From Candidatus Alistipes stercoravium (GTDB lineage Bacteria; Bacteroidota; Bacteroidia; Bacteroidales; Rikenellaceae): 64,000 nucleotides of DNA. This document shows positions 18,722 through 28,233 of the stretch, in pieces. A model generated the notes under the pieces. That model saw only the letters and a list, made by a program, of their open reading frames with translations, had not been told where the DNA came from and ran no database searches. Where the stretch lies: the NCBI GenBank assembly GCA_019119615.1, contig DWWQ01000011.1:29801-93800 (forward strand), given 5' to 3'. Positions within the stretch are counted from its first letter, which is position 1, and every line of letters begins with the position of its first letter. A program made the position numbers and the translations under genes.

Positions 18722-19927
18722 GTGCTTGCCCGCCTCTTCGCCCGCCGCTACTTCTTCTCGCCCCACTCCCGATCGGTCGTCAATCTGATCTCGGGGGTGA
18801 GCGTTGCGGCCGTGGCGATGCCAGTAGCGGCGATGATCATCCTGCTGTCGGTCTTCAACGGCTTCGAGTCGCTCGTGCGGTCGATGTATTCGCTCTTCGA
18901 CGCCGACCTGACGATCACCCCGCGCACGGGCAGGACCTTCGAGGCGGCGTCGCTCGACACGGCCGCCCTGCGCCGCCTGCCGGGGGTCGAGGGGCTCGCC
19001 TTCCAGCTCGAACAGAGCGTGCTGCTAGAGGCGGGCGATCGGCAGGCGACGACGACCCTGCGGGGCGTGGACGAAGGCTATGCGACGCTCTTCCCGCTCG
19101 ACGGGGCAATCGCCGCGGGAAGCGGCTCGGTGGGCGCGGGGGATACCGGACGGCTCGTCATGGGGCAGTCGATGGCCTGGGCGCTGGGGATCCACGCGCT
19201 TGCCGGGGCCGACGTGGCGGTCTACGCCGTACGGCGGGGCTCGTTCTCGACGCTCCTGCCGCTGGAGAACTACACGCGCCGCACGCTGCCGGTCGGGGGA
19301 ATCTTCTCGCTCGACCTCGAAAGCGAGCAGAACTGCGTCCTGGCGCCGCTCGACATGGCACAGCGGCTCTTCAACTACCCGGAGCGTGTCTCCGCGGCGG
19401 CGCTGCGCACGGCTGCGGATGCCGACGCCGCACGGCTGCGCGCGGCGGTTGCCGCGACGGCCGGCGACGCGTTCGAGGTGCGCACGCGCGACGAGCTGCG
19501 CGCCTCGTTCTACCGCATCATGACCTACGAGAAGTGGGGCATCTTCCTCATCGCGCTGCTGGTGCTCGTCGTGGCGTCGTTCTCGGTGGTCGGAGCCCTG
19601 GCGATGCTCATCGTCGAGAAGCGCGGCGAGATCGCAACGCTCCGCGCCCTGGGGGCCGACACGCGCCTCGTGCGGCGGATCTTCCGCACGGAGGGGTTGC
19701 TCATCTGCACGGCCGGGGCCCTGGCGGGCGTCGTGCTGGGCGTCGGCGCCTGCCTTGTGCAGCAGCACTTCGGCCTGATCGAGATCCCGGCCGAGAGTTT
19801 TCTGACGAAAAGCTATCCCGTGGAGTTCCGCCCCGGGGATCTCGCGGCGGTTCTCGCGGCCTTCGCCGCCGTGGCGTTGCTGCTTACCGGCCTCACGGTG
19901 CGCGGGATGATCAAACGATACGACTGA
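18722..19927 (+). CDS. FtsX-like/LolC-LolE-type ABC transporter permease (GTG start)
   Basis: LFARRYFFSPHSRSVVNLISGVSVAAVAMPVAAMIILLSVFNGFE and C-terminal FtsX-like TMs. Confidence 0.85.
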   Translation: MLARLFARRYFFSPHSRSVVNLISGVSVAAVAMPVAAMIILLSVFNGFESLVRSMYSLFDADLTITPRTGRTFEAASLDTAALRRLPGVEGLAFQLEQSVLLEAGDRQATTTLRGVDEGYATLFPLDGAIAAGSGSVGAGDTGRLVMGQSMAWALGIHALAGADVAVYAVRRGSFSTLLPLENYTRRTLPVGGIFSLDLESEQNCVLAPLDMAQRLFNYPERVSAAALRTAADADAARLRAAVAATAGDAFEVRTRDELRASFYRIMTYEKWGIFLIALLVLVVASFSVVGALAMLIVEKRGEIATLRALGADTRLVRRIFRTEGLLICTAGALAGVVLGVGACLVQQHFGLIEIPAESFLTKSYPVEFRPGDLAAVLAAFAAVALLLTGLTVRGMIKRYD

Positions 19928-19932
19928 ACGAC

Positions 19933-20763
19933 ATGAAACGAACCCTCCGTACGGCGCTCTGTGCGACCCTGATGCTGCTCGGCGCAGCCTGCTCGCGCCA
20001 CACGATCATCCCCGACGATGAGCTGGCGATGATCTTCCGCGACGCCTACCTGGCCAACGCCTACATCTCCGACCAGCGGGTTACGACCGACTCGCTGCGC
20101 ATCTACGAGCCGATCTTCGCCCGCTACGGCTACACGACCGACGACGTGCACTACACGATCGGCAACTTCTCGAAACGCAAGAGCGCCCGCCTGAGCGACG
20201 TCGTCGAGCGGGCCATCGACCTGCTCGAAGCCGAGGGCAAGATCTACAACCGCCAGGTGGAGATTCTCGACACGATCGACAACGTCGCCCGCCGCACCTG
20301 CACACGCACCGTCCTCGCGGACTCGATGCTGCGCATCCGGTCGCTGCGCGACACGGCGCGGCTGCACCGCACGCTCGACGTGCAGCCGGGCGAATACCGC
20401 GTAACGATGCGCTATACGATCGACTCGCTCGACCGCAACCAGCGGGGGCTGAAGGCCACGACATGGCTCGAACGCAAGGACAGCACCCGCATGAGCTACT
20501 ATACGACGTCGCTGCGGCGCGACCGCGAGGAGGAGACCTTCACGCGGCTCTTCACCGTCGATACGACGCACCGGCGGCTGCACCTCAACCTGCTGGACTT
20601 CTACGCCCGCCCGGAGCGTCTCTCGATGTTCGTCGAGGAGCTGCGCGTCGAGTACACGCCGCCGACCGGGGAGGCGGTCGAGGAGCTCTACGACCGCCAG
20701 CTCGATATCCGCATCTTCGCCGATGACTTCTTCCGCACAACCCAGCCGGCGGATAGCCTCTAA
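19933..20763 (+). CDS. DUF4296-type lipoprotein
   Basis: MLLGAACSRHTIIPDDELAMIFRDAYLANAYIS. Confidence 0.75.
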   Translation: MKRTLRTALCATLMLLGAACSRHTIIPDDELAMIFRDAYLANAYISDQRVTTDSLRIYEPIFARYGYTTDDVHYTIGNFSKRKSARLSDVVERAIDLLEAEGKIYNRQVEILDTIDNVARRTCTRTVLADSMLRIRSLRDTARLHRTLDVQPGEYRVTMRYTIDSLDRNQRGLKATTWLERKDSTRMSYYTTSLRRDREEETFTRLFTVDTTHRRLHLNLLDFYARPERLSMFVEELRVEYTPPTGEAVEELYDRQLDIRIFADDFFRTTQPADSL

Positions 20764-21076
20764 CCTGCTGTGGAGCCCCGCCACGGGGCTCGTCCGCCAT
20801 CCGCTCGCGGAGCTCTCGGCCGCGGGGCGCCTGCTCACGGTCGTCAGCTGCCCGGAACCCGACCGCCTGGCCGCGACGGAGTTTTACGCCGGACTGCTCG
20901 TTGCGGGCTTCCCCGCGGAGTACCGCGCGGCCTTCGAACGGCTGCGCCGCGACGGCCGCCCCCTGCCGGAGCTGCTTCCCGACATCGTACGCCCCGACGG
21001 CATCCTCGTGCTCCTCGCGGGTCTGGACTATGCGACGCTGCGGCTCACGCCGCAGGCGACCATCCGCAAAATCTGA
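20723..21076 (+). CDS. small hypothetical protein overlapping upstream gene
   Basis: 117 aa, 41 nt overlap with DUF4296 gene, between it and convergent xerD. Confidence 0.5.
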   Translation: MTSSAQPSRRIASNLLWSPATGLVRHPLAELSAAGRLLTVVSCPEPDRLAATEFYAGLLVAGFPAEYRAAFERLRRDGRPLPELLPDIVRPDGILVLLAGLDYATLRLTPQATIRKI

Positions 21077-21103
21077 TTCCGGAATAAAAACAGGAAAAAC
21101 GCG

Positions 21104-22000
21104 TCAGAGGGGCAAGTGCTCCTCGACGGTTTCGCGCAGGCGCGTGCGGTCGAGGTGGGTATAGATCTCGGTCGTGAGGATGCTCTCGTGGCCGAGCAGC
21201 TCCTGCACCTGGCGGATGCTCGCGCCTCCTTCGAGCAGGTGCGTGGCGAACGAGTGGCGGAGGGTGTGGGGCGAAATGCGCTTGGTGATGCCCGCGCGGC
21301 GCGCCGCCTCGCGCAGGATCGTGAAGACCATCACGCGGGTGAGCTTCCCGCCGCGGTTGTTCAGGAAGAGCACCTCCTCGCCGGCCCGCGCGGCACGCCG
21401 CACCTCCAGGTAGCGGTGGATGCGTTCGCGCGCCACGCCGCTGACGGGCACGAGGCGCTGCTTGTCGCCCTTGCCGATCACGCGCACATAGCCCTCGCCG
21501 AAGAAGAGGTCCTGCAGCCGCAGCGACGTGAGCTCCGAGACGCGCAGCCCGCACGAGTAGAGCACCTCGAGCATGGCGCTGTCGCGCAGCGCCTTGGCCG
21601 TCGTGCCGTCCACGGCGGCGATGATGCGGTCGATCTCCGCGGTCGTGAGCACGTCAGGAAGCTGCCGCGCGGCCTTGGGCGCCAGGATGAACTCCGCGGG
21701 CGAGGACTCCACGCGGTCGTTGAGCATCAGGAAGTTGTAGAAACTTCGGACGCCGCACAGCGCCCGGGCCTGCGACGACTTCTCGCGCCCGCGGTCGTAG
21801 AGCCACGCCATGTAGCGCTGGATCATCGCCTCGCCGACGCGGGCGGGCGGGACGTCGTACTGCCGCAGGATGAAGTGCGCGAACTGCCGCAGATCGCGCA
21901 TGTAGGCCTGCACGGTGTTCTCCGCAAGCCGCTTTTCGAGCTTCATGTAGGTGCGGTAGCGCCGTGCCGTCTCCTCCCATTTTTTCGTATTTTCCGCCAT
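21104..22000 (-). CDS. xerD: site-specific tyrosine recombinase XerD
   Basis: [38 protein letters not shown] with R-H-R-H-Y catalytic set. Confidence 0.9.
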   Translation of the reverse strand: MAENTKKWEETARRYRTYMKLEKRLAENTVQAYMRDLRQFAHFILRQYDVPPARVGEAMIQRYMAWLYDRGREKSSQARALCGVRSFYNFLMLNDRVESSPAEFILAPKAARQLPDVLTTAEIDRIIAAVDGTTAKALRDSAMLEVLYSCGLRVSELTSLRLQDLFFGEGYVRVIGKGDKQRLVPVSGVARERIHRYLEVRRAARAGEEVLFLNNRGGKLTRVMVFTILREAARRAGITKRISPHTLRHSFATHLLEGGASIRQVQELLGHESILTTEIYTHLDRTRLRETVEEHLPL

Positions 22001-22030
22001 CTTCCCTCTGCCGAATTCGAAGAATATCGC

Positions 22031-22038
22031 TAACTTTG
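22031..22038 (+). promoter_or_regulatory. -7 promoter element TAACTTTG
   Basis: TAnnTTTG upstream of prmA. Confidence 0.55.
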
Positions 22039-22070
22039 TCCTTGCGAAGATACGAAAATTTTACATAATT

Positions 22071-22901
22071 ATGGACTACATTGCCCTTCACGTCCCCACG
22101 CAGGACGAAACGCAGAGCGAGATCCTCACGGCCGAGCTGGCCGACTACCCCTTCGAGAGCTTCGAGAGCGAGGGCGGCCTGCTGAAGGCCTACATCCGCA
22201 AGGAGGCGCTCGCCGACTGCAAGGCCGAGGTCGATGCGCTGCTCGAACGCTACGGCCTGCGGGGCCGTTACATCGCCATCGAGACGCAGAACTGGAACGC
22301 CCTCTGGGAGCAGAACTTCCCGTGGGTCGATGTCGAGGGGCGGCTGCGCATCCGCGCGCCCTTCCACGAGGCAGCGCCCGCGGGCGAGGCCGAGGTGGTG
22401 CTCATGCCCAAGATGTCGTTCGGCACGGGGCACCACGCCACGACGTGGCTCATGGCGCGGGCTCTGCTTGACCTGGAGCTGGAGGGCCGCATGGGGCTCG
22501 ACATAGGCAGCGGCACGGGGGTGCTGGCGATCATCGCGGCACAGCGCGGCGCGGCGCATGTCGATGCCGTGGACATCGACGACTGGGCCGATGCCAACTG
22601 CCGCGAGAACATCGCAGCCAACGGCGTTGCGGATCGCATCACGCCGATGCTGGGCGACGTGAGCCGCATCGCGGGCCACGCCTACGACTTCATCGTGGCG
22701 AACATCAACCGCAACATCCTCACGGCCGACATGGGGGCCTATGCCGCGGCGCTGCGCCCGGGGGGCGACCTGCTCATGAGCGGCTTCTTCGAGGAGGATG
22801 TCGCGGCGATCCGCGCCGCGGCCGAAGGGCTCGGGCTGCGGCACGCGGCCACGGCCTCGCGCGAAGGGTGGGCCCTCGTGCATGTCCGCCGCGAGGCCTG
22901 A
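22071..22901 (+). CDS. prmA: 50S ribosomal protein L11 methyltransferase
   Basis: MSFGTGHHATTWLM, LDIGSGTGVLAIIAAQRGA, VANINRNIL. Confidence 0.93.
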   Translation: MDYIALHVPTQDETQSEILTAELADYPFESFESEGGLLKAYIRKEALADCKAEVDALLERYGLRGRYIAIETQNWNALWEQNFPWVDVEGRLRIRAPFHEAAPAGEAEVVLMPKMSFGTGHHATTWLMARALLDLELEGRMGLDIGSGTGVLAIIAAQRGAAHVDAVDIDDWADANCRENIAANGVADRITPMLGDVSRIAGHAYDFIVANINRNILTADMGAYAAALRPGGDLLMSGFFEEDVAAIRAAAEGLGLRHAATASREGWALVHVRREA

Positions 22902-22912
22902 ACCCGCCGCCG

Positions 22913-23638
22913 ATGAAGAGCTACAAGGGGCGCGGCATCGTGCTGCACACGCTCAAATACGGCGACTCGTCGATGGTCGTCTACCTGCTCACGGATGTCG
23001 GGGGGCGCCGCAGCTACATGGTCCAGGGGGTGAGAAGCCGCAACGGCCGGGGCTCGAAGCTGGCGCTTTTCCAGCCGATGTTTCCCGTGGAGTTCGAGGG
23101 GCTGGAGTCCCCGCGGCAGGAGATGCACCGTTTCAAGGAGGTGCGCGCCGGCTTCGCGCTGCGCGAGGTGCCGTTCGACGTCCGCAAATCGACCATGGCG
23201 CTCTTCATGGCCGAGGCACTCTACCGCCTGGTCCGCGAATGCGAGCCCAACGCGACGCTCTTCGACTTCGTCTGGAACTCGGTCGGGGCGCTCGACGCCA
23301 TCGAGCGGGGCGTGGCGAACTTCCACCTGTGGTTTCTGGTCCACCTCTGCCGGCTGCTGGGCTTCCAGCCGGGCAACGCCTACACCCCGGAGTCGTGGTT
23401 CGACATCCGCGAGGGCGAGTACGTTCCGGCACGGCCGCCGCACACGCTTTTCCTGACGCGGGAGTGCGCACGGCTGCTCGACGAACTGCTGCACAGCGAC
23501 GTGCGCCGTCTCGAACAGATCGCCCTTTCGCATACCGAACGCACGGAGTTCCTCAACGCCATGCTCGTCTACCTGGGCTACCACCTCGACGCCGTCAGCG
23601 CCGTGCAGTCGGTACGCATACTAAAAGAGGTCTTCTGA
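22913..23638 (+). CDS. recO: DNA repair protein RecO
   Basis: KGRGIVLHTLKYGDSSMVVYLLTDVGGRRSYMVQGVRS. Confidence 0.9.
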   Translation: MKSYKGRGIVLHTLKYGDSSMVVYLLTDVGGRRSYMVQGVRSRNGRGSKLALFQPMFPVEFEGLESPRQEMHRFKEVRAGFALREVPFDVRKSTMALFMAEALYRLVRECEPNATLFDFVWNSVGALDAIERGVANFHLWFLVHLCRLLGFQPGNAYTPESWFDIREGEYVPARPPHTLFLTRECARLLDELLHSDVRRLEQIALSHTERTEFLNAMLVYLGYHLDAVSAVQSVRILKEVF

Positions 23639-23668
23639 CGTTATAAGGATATAGAAAAGGAGGTCATT

Positions 23669-24121
23669 ATGAAACGTATGTTGCTTGCGGTCCTTGCGCT
23701 CGCTGCAGCGCTGACCGCCTGGGGCCAGGAGTTTTCCATTCCGCGCCGTGAGGATCCCCGCAAGGCGATGCTCCCGAAGTTCGAATATCCCGATTCGATG
23801 ACGCAGATGTATTTCTGGCAGCCCGATATCTCGGTTCTCTATCCGCTTCCGACCGACCTGCCGCAGAAGAACTTCAAAAAGCGGGATGCAGAGCGTACCC
23901 CCGAAATACTCGTACCGATGAAACCCGCAACGCAGCGGACCCGTGTCAGCGGGAGCAACGTCCTGCAGATCGGGCCCTTCGTTACGCTTTCGAACGGCCA
24001 GGCGTGGAACTGGCACCCCTCGCCGGAGTTCTTCCTGGGACCCGAGAGGCGCCCTGTCTGGGGGTCGTTCATCGGCTCGTATCTCGACGCGCGGACCCTT
24101 TCGTTCCCGATGCCGCGCTGA
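23669..24121 (+). CDS. hypothetical secreted protein
   Basis: Signal peptide MKRMLLAVLALAAALTAWGQ; 150 aa. Confidence 0.7.
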   Translation: MKRMLLAVLALAAALTAWGQEFSIPRREDPRKAMLPKFEYPDSMTQMYFWQPDISVLYPLPTDLPQKNFKKRDAERTPEILVPMKPATQRTRVSGSNVLQIGPFVTLSNGQAWNWHPSPEFFLGPERRPVWGSFIGSYLDARTLSFPMPR

Positions 24122-24156
24122 CAGCCGCAGCGGGCAGAAGGCTCCGGCAGCCACTG

Positions 24157-24190
24157 AAAAAAGCCCTTCCGTCATGGAAGGGCTTTTTTT
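24157..24190. terminator. bidirectional rho-independent terminator
   Basis: AAAAAAGCCCTTCC-GTCAT-GGAAGGGCTTTTTTT between convergent genes. Confidence 0.92.
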
Positions 24191-24208
24191 CGTGCCGAAG
24201 GGTGTCCG

Positions 24209-24796
24209 CTACCGTTTTTCGCGGTGGATGCTGCCGAGGATCCGTGCGGGAACCCCGCCGACGATCACCTCCGCCGGGACATCCTTCGTAACGACAGCCC
24301 CGGCCGCCACGACGGCGTTGTCGCCGATCCGCACGCCGCGGAGGATCGTAGCGTGCGAGCCGACCCAGACGTTGCGCCCCAGCGTGATGGGTGCCGGGCG
24401 GGTCGTCGCACGCTCCTCGGGTTCGAGGCCGTGGTCGAGCGTCGCGAAGACCACGTCGTGGCCGATCTGGCAGCCGTCGCCGAGCGTTACGCCCCCGTGG
24501 TCCTGAAAATGGCAGCAGGCGTTGATGAAGACCCCGCGGCCCAGGTGGATGTTCTGCCCGTAGTCGGTGTAGAAGGGCGGGAAGAGACGCACCGAAGGAT
24601 CGACCTCGCGGCCGAAGAGCTCCGAGAGCAGGGCCCGCAGCTCCTCGGGGGTGTGGTAGGCGCCGTTGATCTCGAAGGTGATGCGGCGCGCCCGCTCGCT
24701 CATCTCGTGCATGTAGCCGCGGACCTCCTCCGCGGCGAGCGGCTCGCGCCGCCGGACCAGCTCCAGAAACTCCTCGCGTGTCATGGTCTTTGTCAT
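24209..24796 (-). CDS. sugar (maltose/galactoside) O-acetyltransferase
   Basis: Left-handed beta-helix hexapeptides, IGHDVVFATLDHGLEPEER, NVWVGSHATILRGVRIGDNAVVAAGAVVTKDVPA. Confidence 0.92.
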   Translation of the reverse strand: MTKTMTREEFLELVRRREPLAAEEVRGYMHEMSERARRITFEINGAYHTPEELRALLSELFGREVDPSVRLFPPFYTDYGQNIHLGRGVFINACCHFQDHGGVTLGDGCQIGHDVVFATLDHGLEPEERATTRPAPITLGRNVWVGSHATILRGVRIGDNAVVAAGAVVTKDVPAEVIVGGVPARILGSIHREKR

Positions 24797-24799
24797 GTA

Positions 24800-25342
24800 T
24801 CAACAGTTGCGACCCGCTTCGCAGGCCTCCTGCAGCGCGGCGTGGCCCTCGATCTCGCCGACGTTCCATACCCCGGGGCAGAGGATGCTCCGGCGCAGGT
24901 GCGCCTCCTCGAGGCAGTCGAAAAATCCCTGGAACGTATCCACCGTGCGCAGCATGAGCTGGCGGTCCGGCTCGGCGGCCGTGAGCAGCAGGTAGAACTC
25001 CTTGCCGGAGATCTCCGTATAGCGGGCGCACGAGCGGTCGATGAGCGTCTTCATCTGGGCCGACATCGTATAGAAATAGACCGGCGAGGCCATCACGATG
25101 ACGTCGGCGCAGACCATCTTTTCGATGATCCGTGCGGCATCGTCCTGCTGGGGGCAGGGGCGTCCCTCACGGCTGCAAAGGCCGCAGCCCGTGCAGTAGT
25201 GGATCGTGCAGTCGCGCAGGAAGATCTTTTCGACCTGGTGGCCCGCCTCCGCGGCGCCGCGCAGGAATTCGTCGCAGAGCCGGTCGGAGTTGCCCCCGCG
25301 ACGCGGACTGGACGAGAGAATCAGCACTCGTTTTGCCATCAT
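24800..25342 (-). CDS. flavodoxin family / NADPH-dependent FMN reductase-like protein
   Basis: VLILSSSPRRGGNSDRL, CTGCGLCSREGRPCPQQDD, ASPVYFYTMSAQMKTLIDR. Confidence 0.9.
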   Translation of the reverse strand: MMAKRVLILSSSPRRGGNSDRLCDEFLRGAAEAGHQVEKIFLRDCTIHYCTGCGLCSREGRPCPQQDDAARIIEKMVCADVIVMASPVYFYTMSAQMKTLIDRSCARYTEISGKEFYLLLTAAEPDRQLMLRTVDTFQGFFDCLEEAHLRRSILCPGVWNVGEIEGHAALQEACEAGRNC

Positions 25343-25362
25343 GTTCGTGTGTTTCGTTGCGG

Positions 25363-25370
25363 CAAAGATA
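25363..25370 (-). promoter_or_regulatory. -7 promoter element TATCTTTG
   Basis: CAAAGATA on plus strand, upstream of flavodoxin gene. Confidence 0.6.
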
Positions 25371-25584
25371 GCGCAAAAGCTCTTTCGGCCTCCTATCCCG
25401 ATTCCGGTTTCCGCTACCCCGATTCCGGATTCGGGCGCCGGGCCGCACCCGCCCGGCGCCCGCAGACGGCGGCATAGGCCCGGATACCGGTCCGGGAGCT
25501 CTCCGACATGCGTTTTTAGGTATTTTCGCGTATTGACGCACCTTGATGAAATAGCGACATTTGCAGCAGAAAAAACCGACTTCC

Positions 25585-26835
25585 ATGAGACCTGCACCGC
25601 ATCTGCTGCCCCTTGTCCTGCTTCTCCTCATCCCGTTCGGAGTGCGAGCCGCCGAGCCGCCCGCCACGGAAAGCCCTACGGCGGAAGCCGCCCCGGCCGC
25701 CATGACGGCACCCGCAACGGCTCCGGTCGCGGAGCTTGCGGAACTCCGGCCCGCAGAGGCCGCCGAATCCCCCGAATCCCCCGGAACTCCCGAAACTCCC
25801 GAAACCTCCGAAACCTCCGGAGCCGCCGGAGCCCCCGGAACCCCCGGAACCCCCGGAACCCCCGGAACGGAGGATGCGGCGAAGGACTCCGCCGCGAAAA
25901 GGTGGCTTTCCCGCCTGCCGAAGGTCTCGGGCTATGTGCAGCTGGGCTACGAATTCGGCGACGGGCTGTCGAGCTTCTTCATCAAGCGCGTGCGCCTCGA
26001 CCTGGCGGGAGCGATCGCCCCGAAACTGGGCTACCGCATCCAGCTCGAGTTCGCCTCGCCGAAGATCGTCGATGCCTACCTGGAGTACAAGCCCCTGAAA
26101 CAGCTGAACCTCAAGGTCGGCGAATACAAGATCCCCTTCTCGATCGAGAATACGGTCTATCCGCCGCTGAAGTTCGAGCTGATCGAATACCCGCTGGCCC
26201 TGCAGCGCCTGATGGGCTTCGACGACGTCTGCGGCCTCGCGGCCACGGGCCGCGACATGGGCGCCACGCTCTACGGCGACCTGATCGAGCGCGACGGCCG
26301 GGCGCTTTTAAGCTACGACCTCGGAGTCTTCAACGGCGAGGGAATCAACGCCCGCGACCGCAACCTTTCGAAGGACCTCGCGGCCCGGCTGACGCTCCGC
26401 CCGTTGCGGGGGCTGCAGATCGCCGCCTCGTACTATTGGGGCGAATACGGCACGGAGTACCTGCGGCGCGTACGCTACGGCGCGGGCATCTGCTACGACC
26501 GGGGTCGGATTATCCTGCGCAGCGAGTGGATCGGCGGCGAGACGGGCCTCCCGGCACCCGAAGAAGTGCGGCACGGAGGCCTGCTCGAAAGCCGCGGCTG
26601 GTACGCCCTGGGCGGCTGGCGCGCCACGCCGACGCTGACCCCCCTCGTACGCTACGACACCTTCCTCGAGAACGCCTCCTCGGACGCCACACGCCAAACG
26701 AACTGGACGGCCGGCCTGCTGTGGCAGCCCGTGCGCTTCCTGCGCTGCCAGCTCAACTACACCTGCGAGCAGTACGCCGCCCGCGACACGGACCCGCGCA
26801 ACGTCGTCTCGCTGATGTTCACCGGAATTTTCTAA
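25585..26835 (+). CDS. porin (phosphate-selective porin O/P-like) with Pro-Gly-Thr repeat linker
   Basis: Signal peptide, low-complexity linker, then GYVQLGYEFGDGLSSFFIKRVRLDLAGAIAPKLGYRIQLEFASPKIVDAYLEYKP barrel. Confidence 0.82.
   Translation: MRPAPHLLPLVLLLLIPFGVRAAEPPATESPTAEAAPAAMTAPATAPVAELAELRPAEAAESPESPGTPETPETSETSGAAGAPGTPGTPGTPGTEDAAKDSAAKRWLSRLPKVSGYVQLGYEFGDGLSSFFIKRVRLDLAGAIAPKLGYRIQLEFASPKIVDAYLEYKPLKQLNLKVGEYKIPFSIENTVYPPLKFELIEYPLALQRLMGFDDVCGLAATGRDMGATLYGDLIERDGRALLSYDLGVFNGEGINARDRNLSKDLAARLTLRPLRGLQIAASYYWGEYGTEYLRRVRYGAGICYDRGRIILRSEWIGGETGLPAPEEVRHGGLLESRGWYALGGWRATPTLTPLVRYDTFLENASSDATRQTNWTAGLLWQPVRFLRCQLNYTCEQYAARDTDPRNVVSLMFTGIF
25762..25869 (+). repeat. 12 imperfect tandem copies of a 9-bp unit (consensus CCCGGAACC)
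   Basis: gccgaatcc cccgaatcc cccggaact cccgaaact cccgaaacc tccgaaacc tccggagcc gccggagcc cccggaacc x3 cccggaacg. Confidence 0.9.
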
Positions 26836-26860
26836 ACCCTTGAAATATTTCTGAAAAACG

Positions 26861-28141
26861 ATGAAAAACTGGATCGAACAACTCCGCACCGAGGATTGGG
26901 TCGTAGTCTGGGTCTCCCTGCCGCTGCTGCTCGCCGCCGCCCTCGCGCCCCACTGCCTGCCCTACGTTCCCTCGACGCTCGTCGGCACGACGGCCTGGTA
27001 CAACATCGTACTGCTCTTCGCCCTCGTGCTGGTGGTTCTCTACGTCGGGAGCCTCCTGCTACGCCGCCCCACACGGGGCATGATCCCCTCGCTGGCGGTA
27101 GTATTCGCCGTCTCGCTGCTGGCGCAGCTCGTAGCCAAGATCCCCGTCGTGGCCCACTACGGCTTCGAGTCGGTCTTCTTCTCGGTGCTCTTCGGACTGC
27201 TCATCCGCAACCTCTGGCGGGTTCCCGCGTGGATGAAGCCCGCCATCCAGGGGGAGTTCTTCATCAAGATCGGCGTCGTCTGCCTCGGCGCGACGATCCT
27301 CATCGGCGACGTCATGAAGTCTGGCATCTTCGGCCTCGTCCAGGCGTGCCTCGTGGTGGCCGTCGTCTGGTTCTTCGCCTTCCGCACGGCACGCCGCGCA
27401 GGGGTCGATGAACGCTCGGCGATGATCCTCTCAAGCGGCGTCTCGATCTGCGGCGTCTCGGCCTGCATCACCGCGGCGCGCGTGGCGGGCGGCGACGACC
27501 GCAAGCTCTCTTACATCGTCTCGCTGGTGCTCATCGTCGTCGTGCCGATGATCTACCTCATGCCGTGGCTGGCCCACCTGATCCTCCCGCACCTGTTTGC
27601 TCCGGAGGTGGCCCGCGAGGTCGCCGGGGCGTGGATCGGCGGCACGATCGACACGACATCGGGCGTCGTGGCCTCGAGCGAGATGGTCGGCGCGGAGGCC
27701 AGCAGCCACGCCGTCATCATCAAGGCGGCGCAGAACGTGCTGATCGGCGTCGTGGCCTTCTTCATCGCCCTCTACCTCTCGACGCGGGGCGAGCGGGGCG
27801 GACAGGCCCCCTCGCTGGGCATCGTCTGGGAGAAGTTCCCGAAGTTCATCCTCGGCTTCGTGGCCGCCTCGCTGGTCTTCAGCCTGCTGCAGTCGGGCGG
27901 GGTCTTCGTCCCCACGGCCGCGGGCAAGCTCGCCGAGACGGGCGCCGCGAAGACCCTCTCGACGCTCTTCTTCTCGCTGGCCTTCGTCTGCATCGGCCTC
28001 GACACACGTCTGAAGGAGATCATTTCGCGCGAGAACCGCAACATTCTGCGCTCGTTCCTCACGGCCCAGGCCTTCAACATCGTCGCGACGTTCCTGATCG
28101 CCTCGCTGCTCTTCGGCGTGCTGAAGCCGATGTGGTCGTAA
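26861..28141 (+). CDS. putative sulfate exporter family transporter (YeiH/UPF0324)
   Basis: Many TMs; KIGVVCLGATILIGDVMKSG, SSGVSICGVSACITAARVAGGDDRKLSY, GAWIGGTIDTTSGVVASSEMVG. Confidence 0.88.
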   Translation: MKNWIEQLRTEDWVVVWVSLPLLLAAALAPHCLPYVPSTLVGTTAWYNIVLLFALVLVVLYVGSLLLRRPTRGMIPSLAVVFAVSLLAQLVAKIPVVAHYGFESVFFSVLFGLLIRNLWRVPAWMKPAIQGEFFIKIGVVCLGATILIGDVMKSGIFGLVQACLVVAVVWFFAFRTARRAGVDERSAMILSSGVSICGVSACITAARVAGGDDRKLSYIVSLVLIVVVPMIYLMPWLAHLILPHLFAPEVAREVAGAWIGGTIDTTSGVVASSEMVGAEASSHAVIIKAAQNVLIGVVAFFIALYLSTRGERGGQAPSLGIVWEKFPKFILGFVAASLVFSLLQSGGVFVPTAAGKLAETGAAKTLSTLFFSLAFVCIGLDTRLKEIISRENRNILRSFLTAQAFNIVATFLIASLLFGVLKPMWS

Positions 28142-28148
28142 CGGAATT

Positions 28149-28181
28149 CCGGAGGGGGCGGTGAAAAAACCGCCCCTCCGG
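28149..28181 (+). terminator. GC-rich hairpin downstream of exporter
   Basis: CCGGAGGGGGCGGT-gaaaaaa-ACCGCCCCTCCGG; no strong T-run. Confidence 0.5.
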
Positions 28182-28233
28182 ATACGAAACACCCCGGGCG
28201 CCGCATTTGGTACAAGAACCTAATACTCCGCCC

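Noticed and set aside
25398-25429. Two CCCGATTCCGG copies between flavodoxin and porin
   Set aside because: Short 11-bp repeat in GC-rich DNA; too weak to separate from chance
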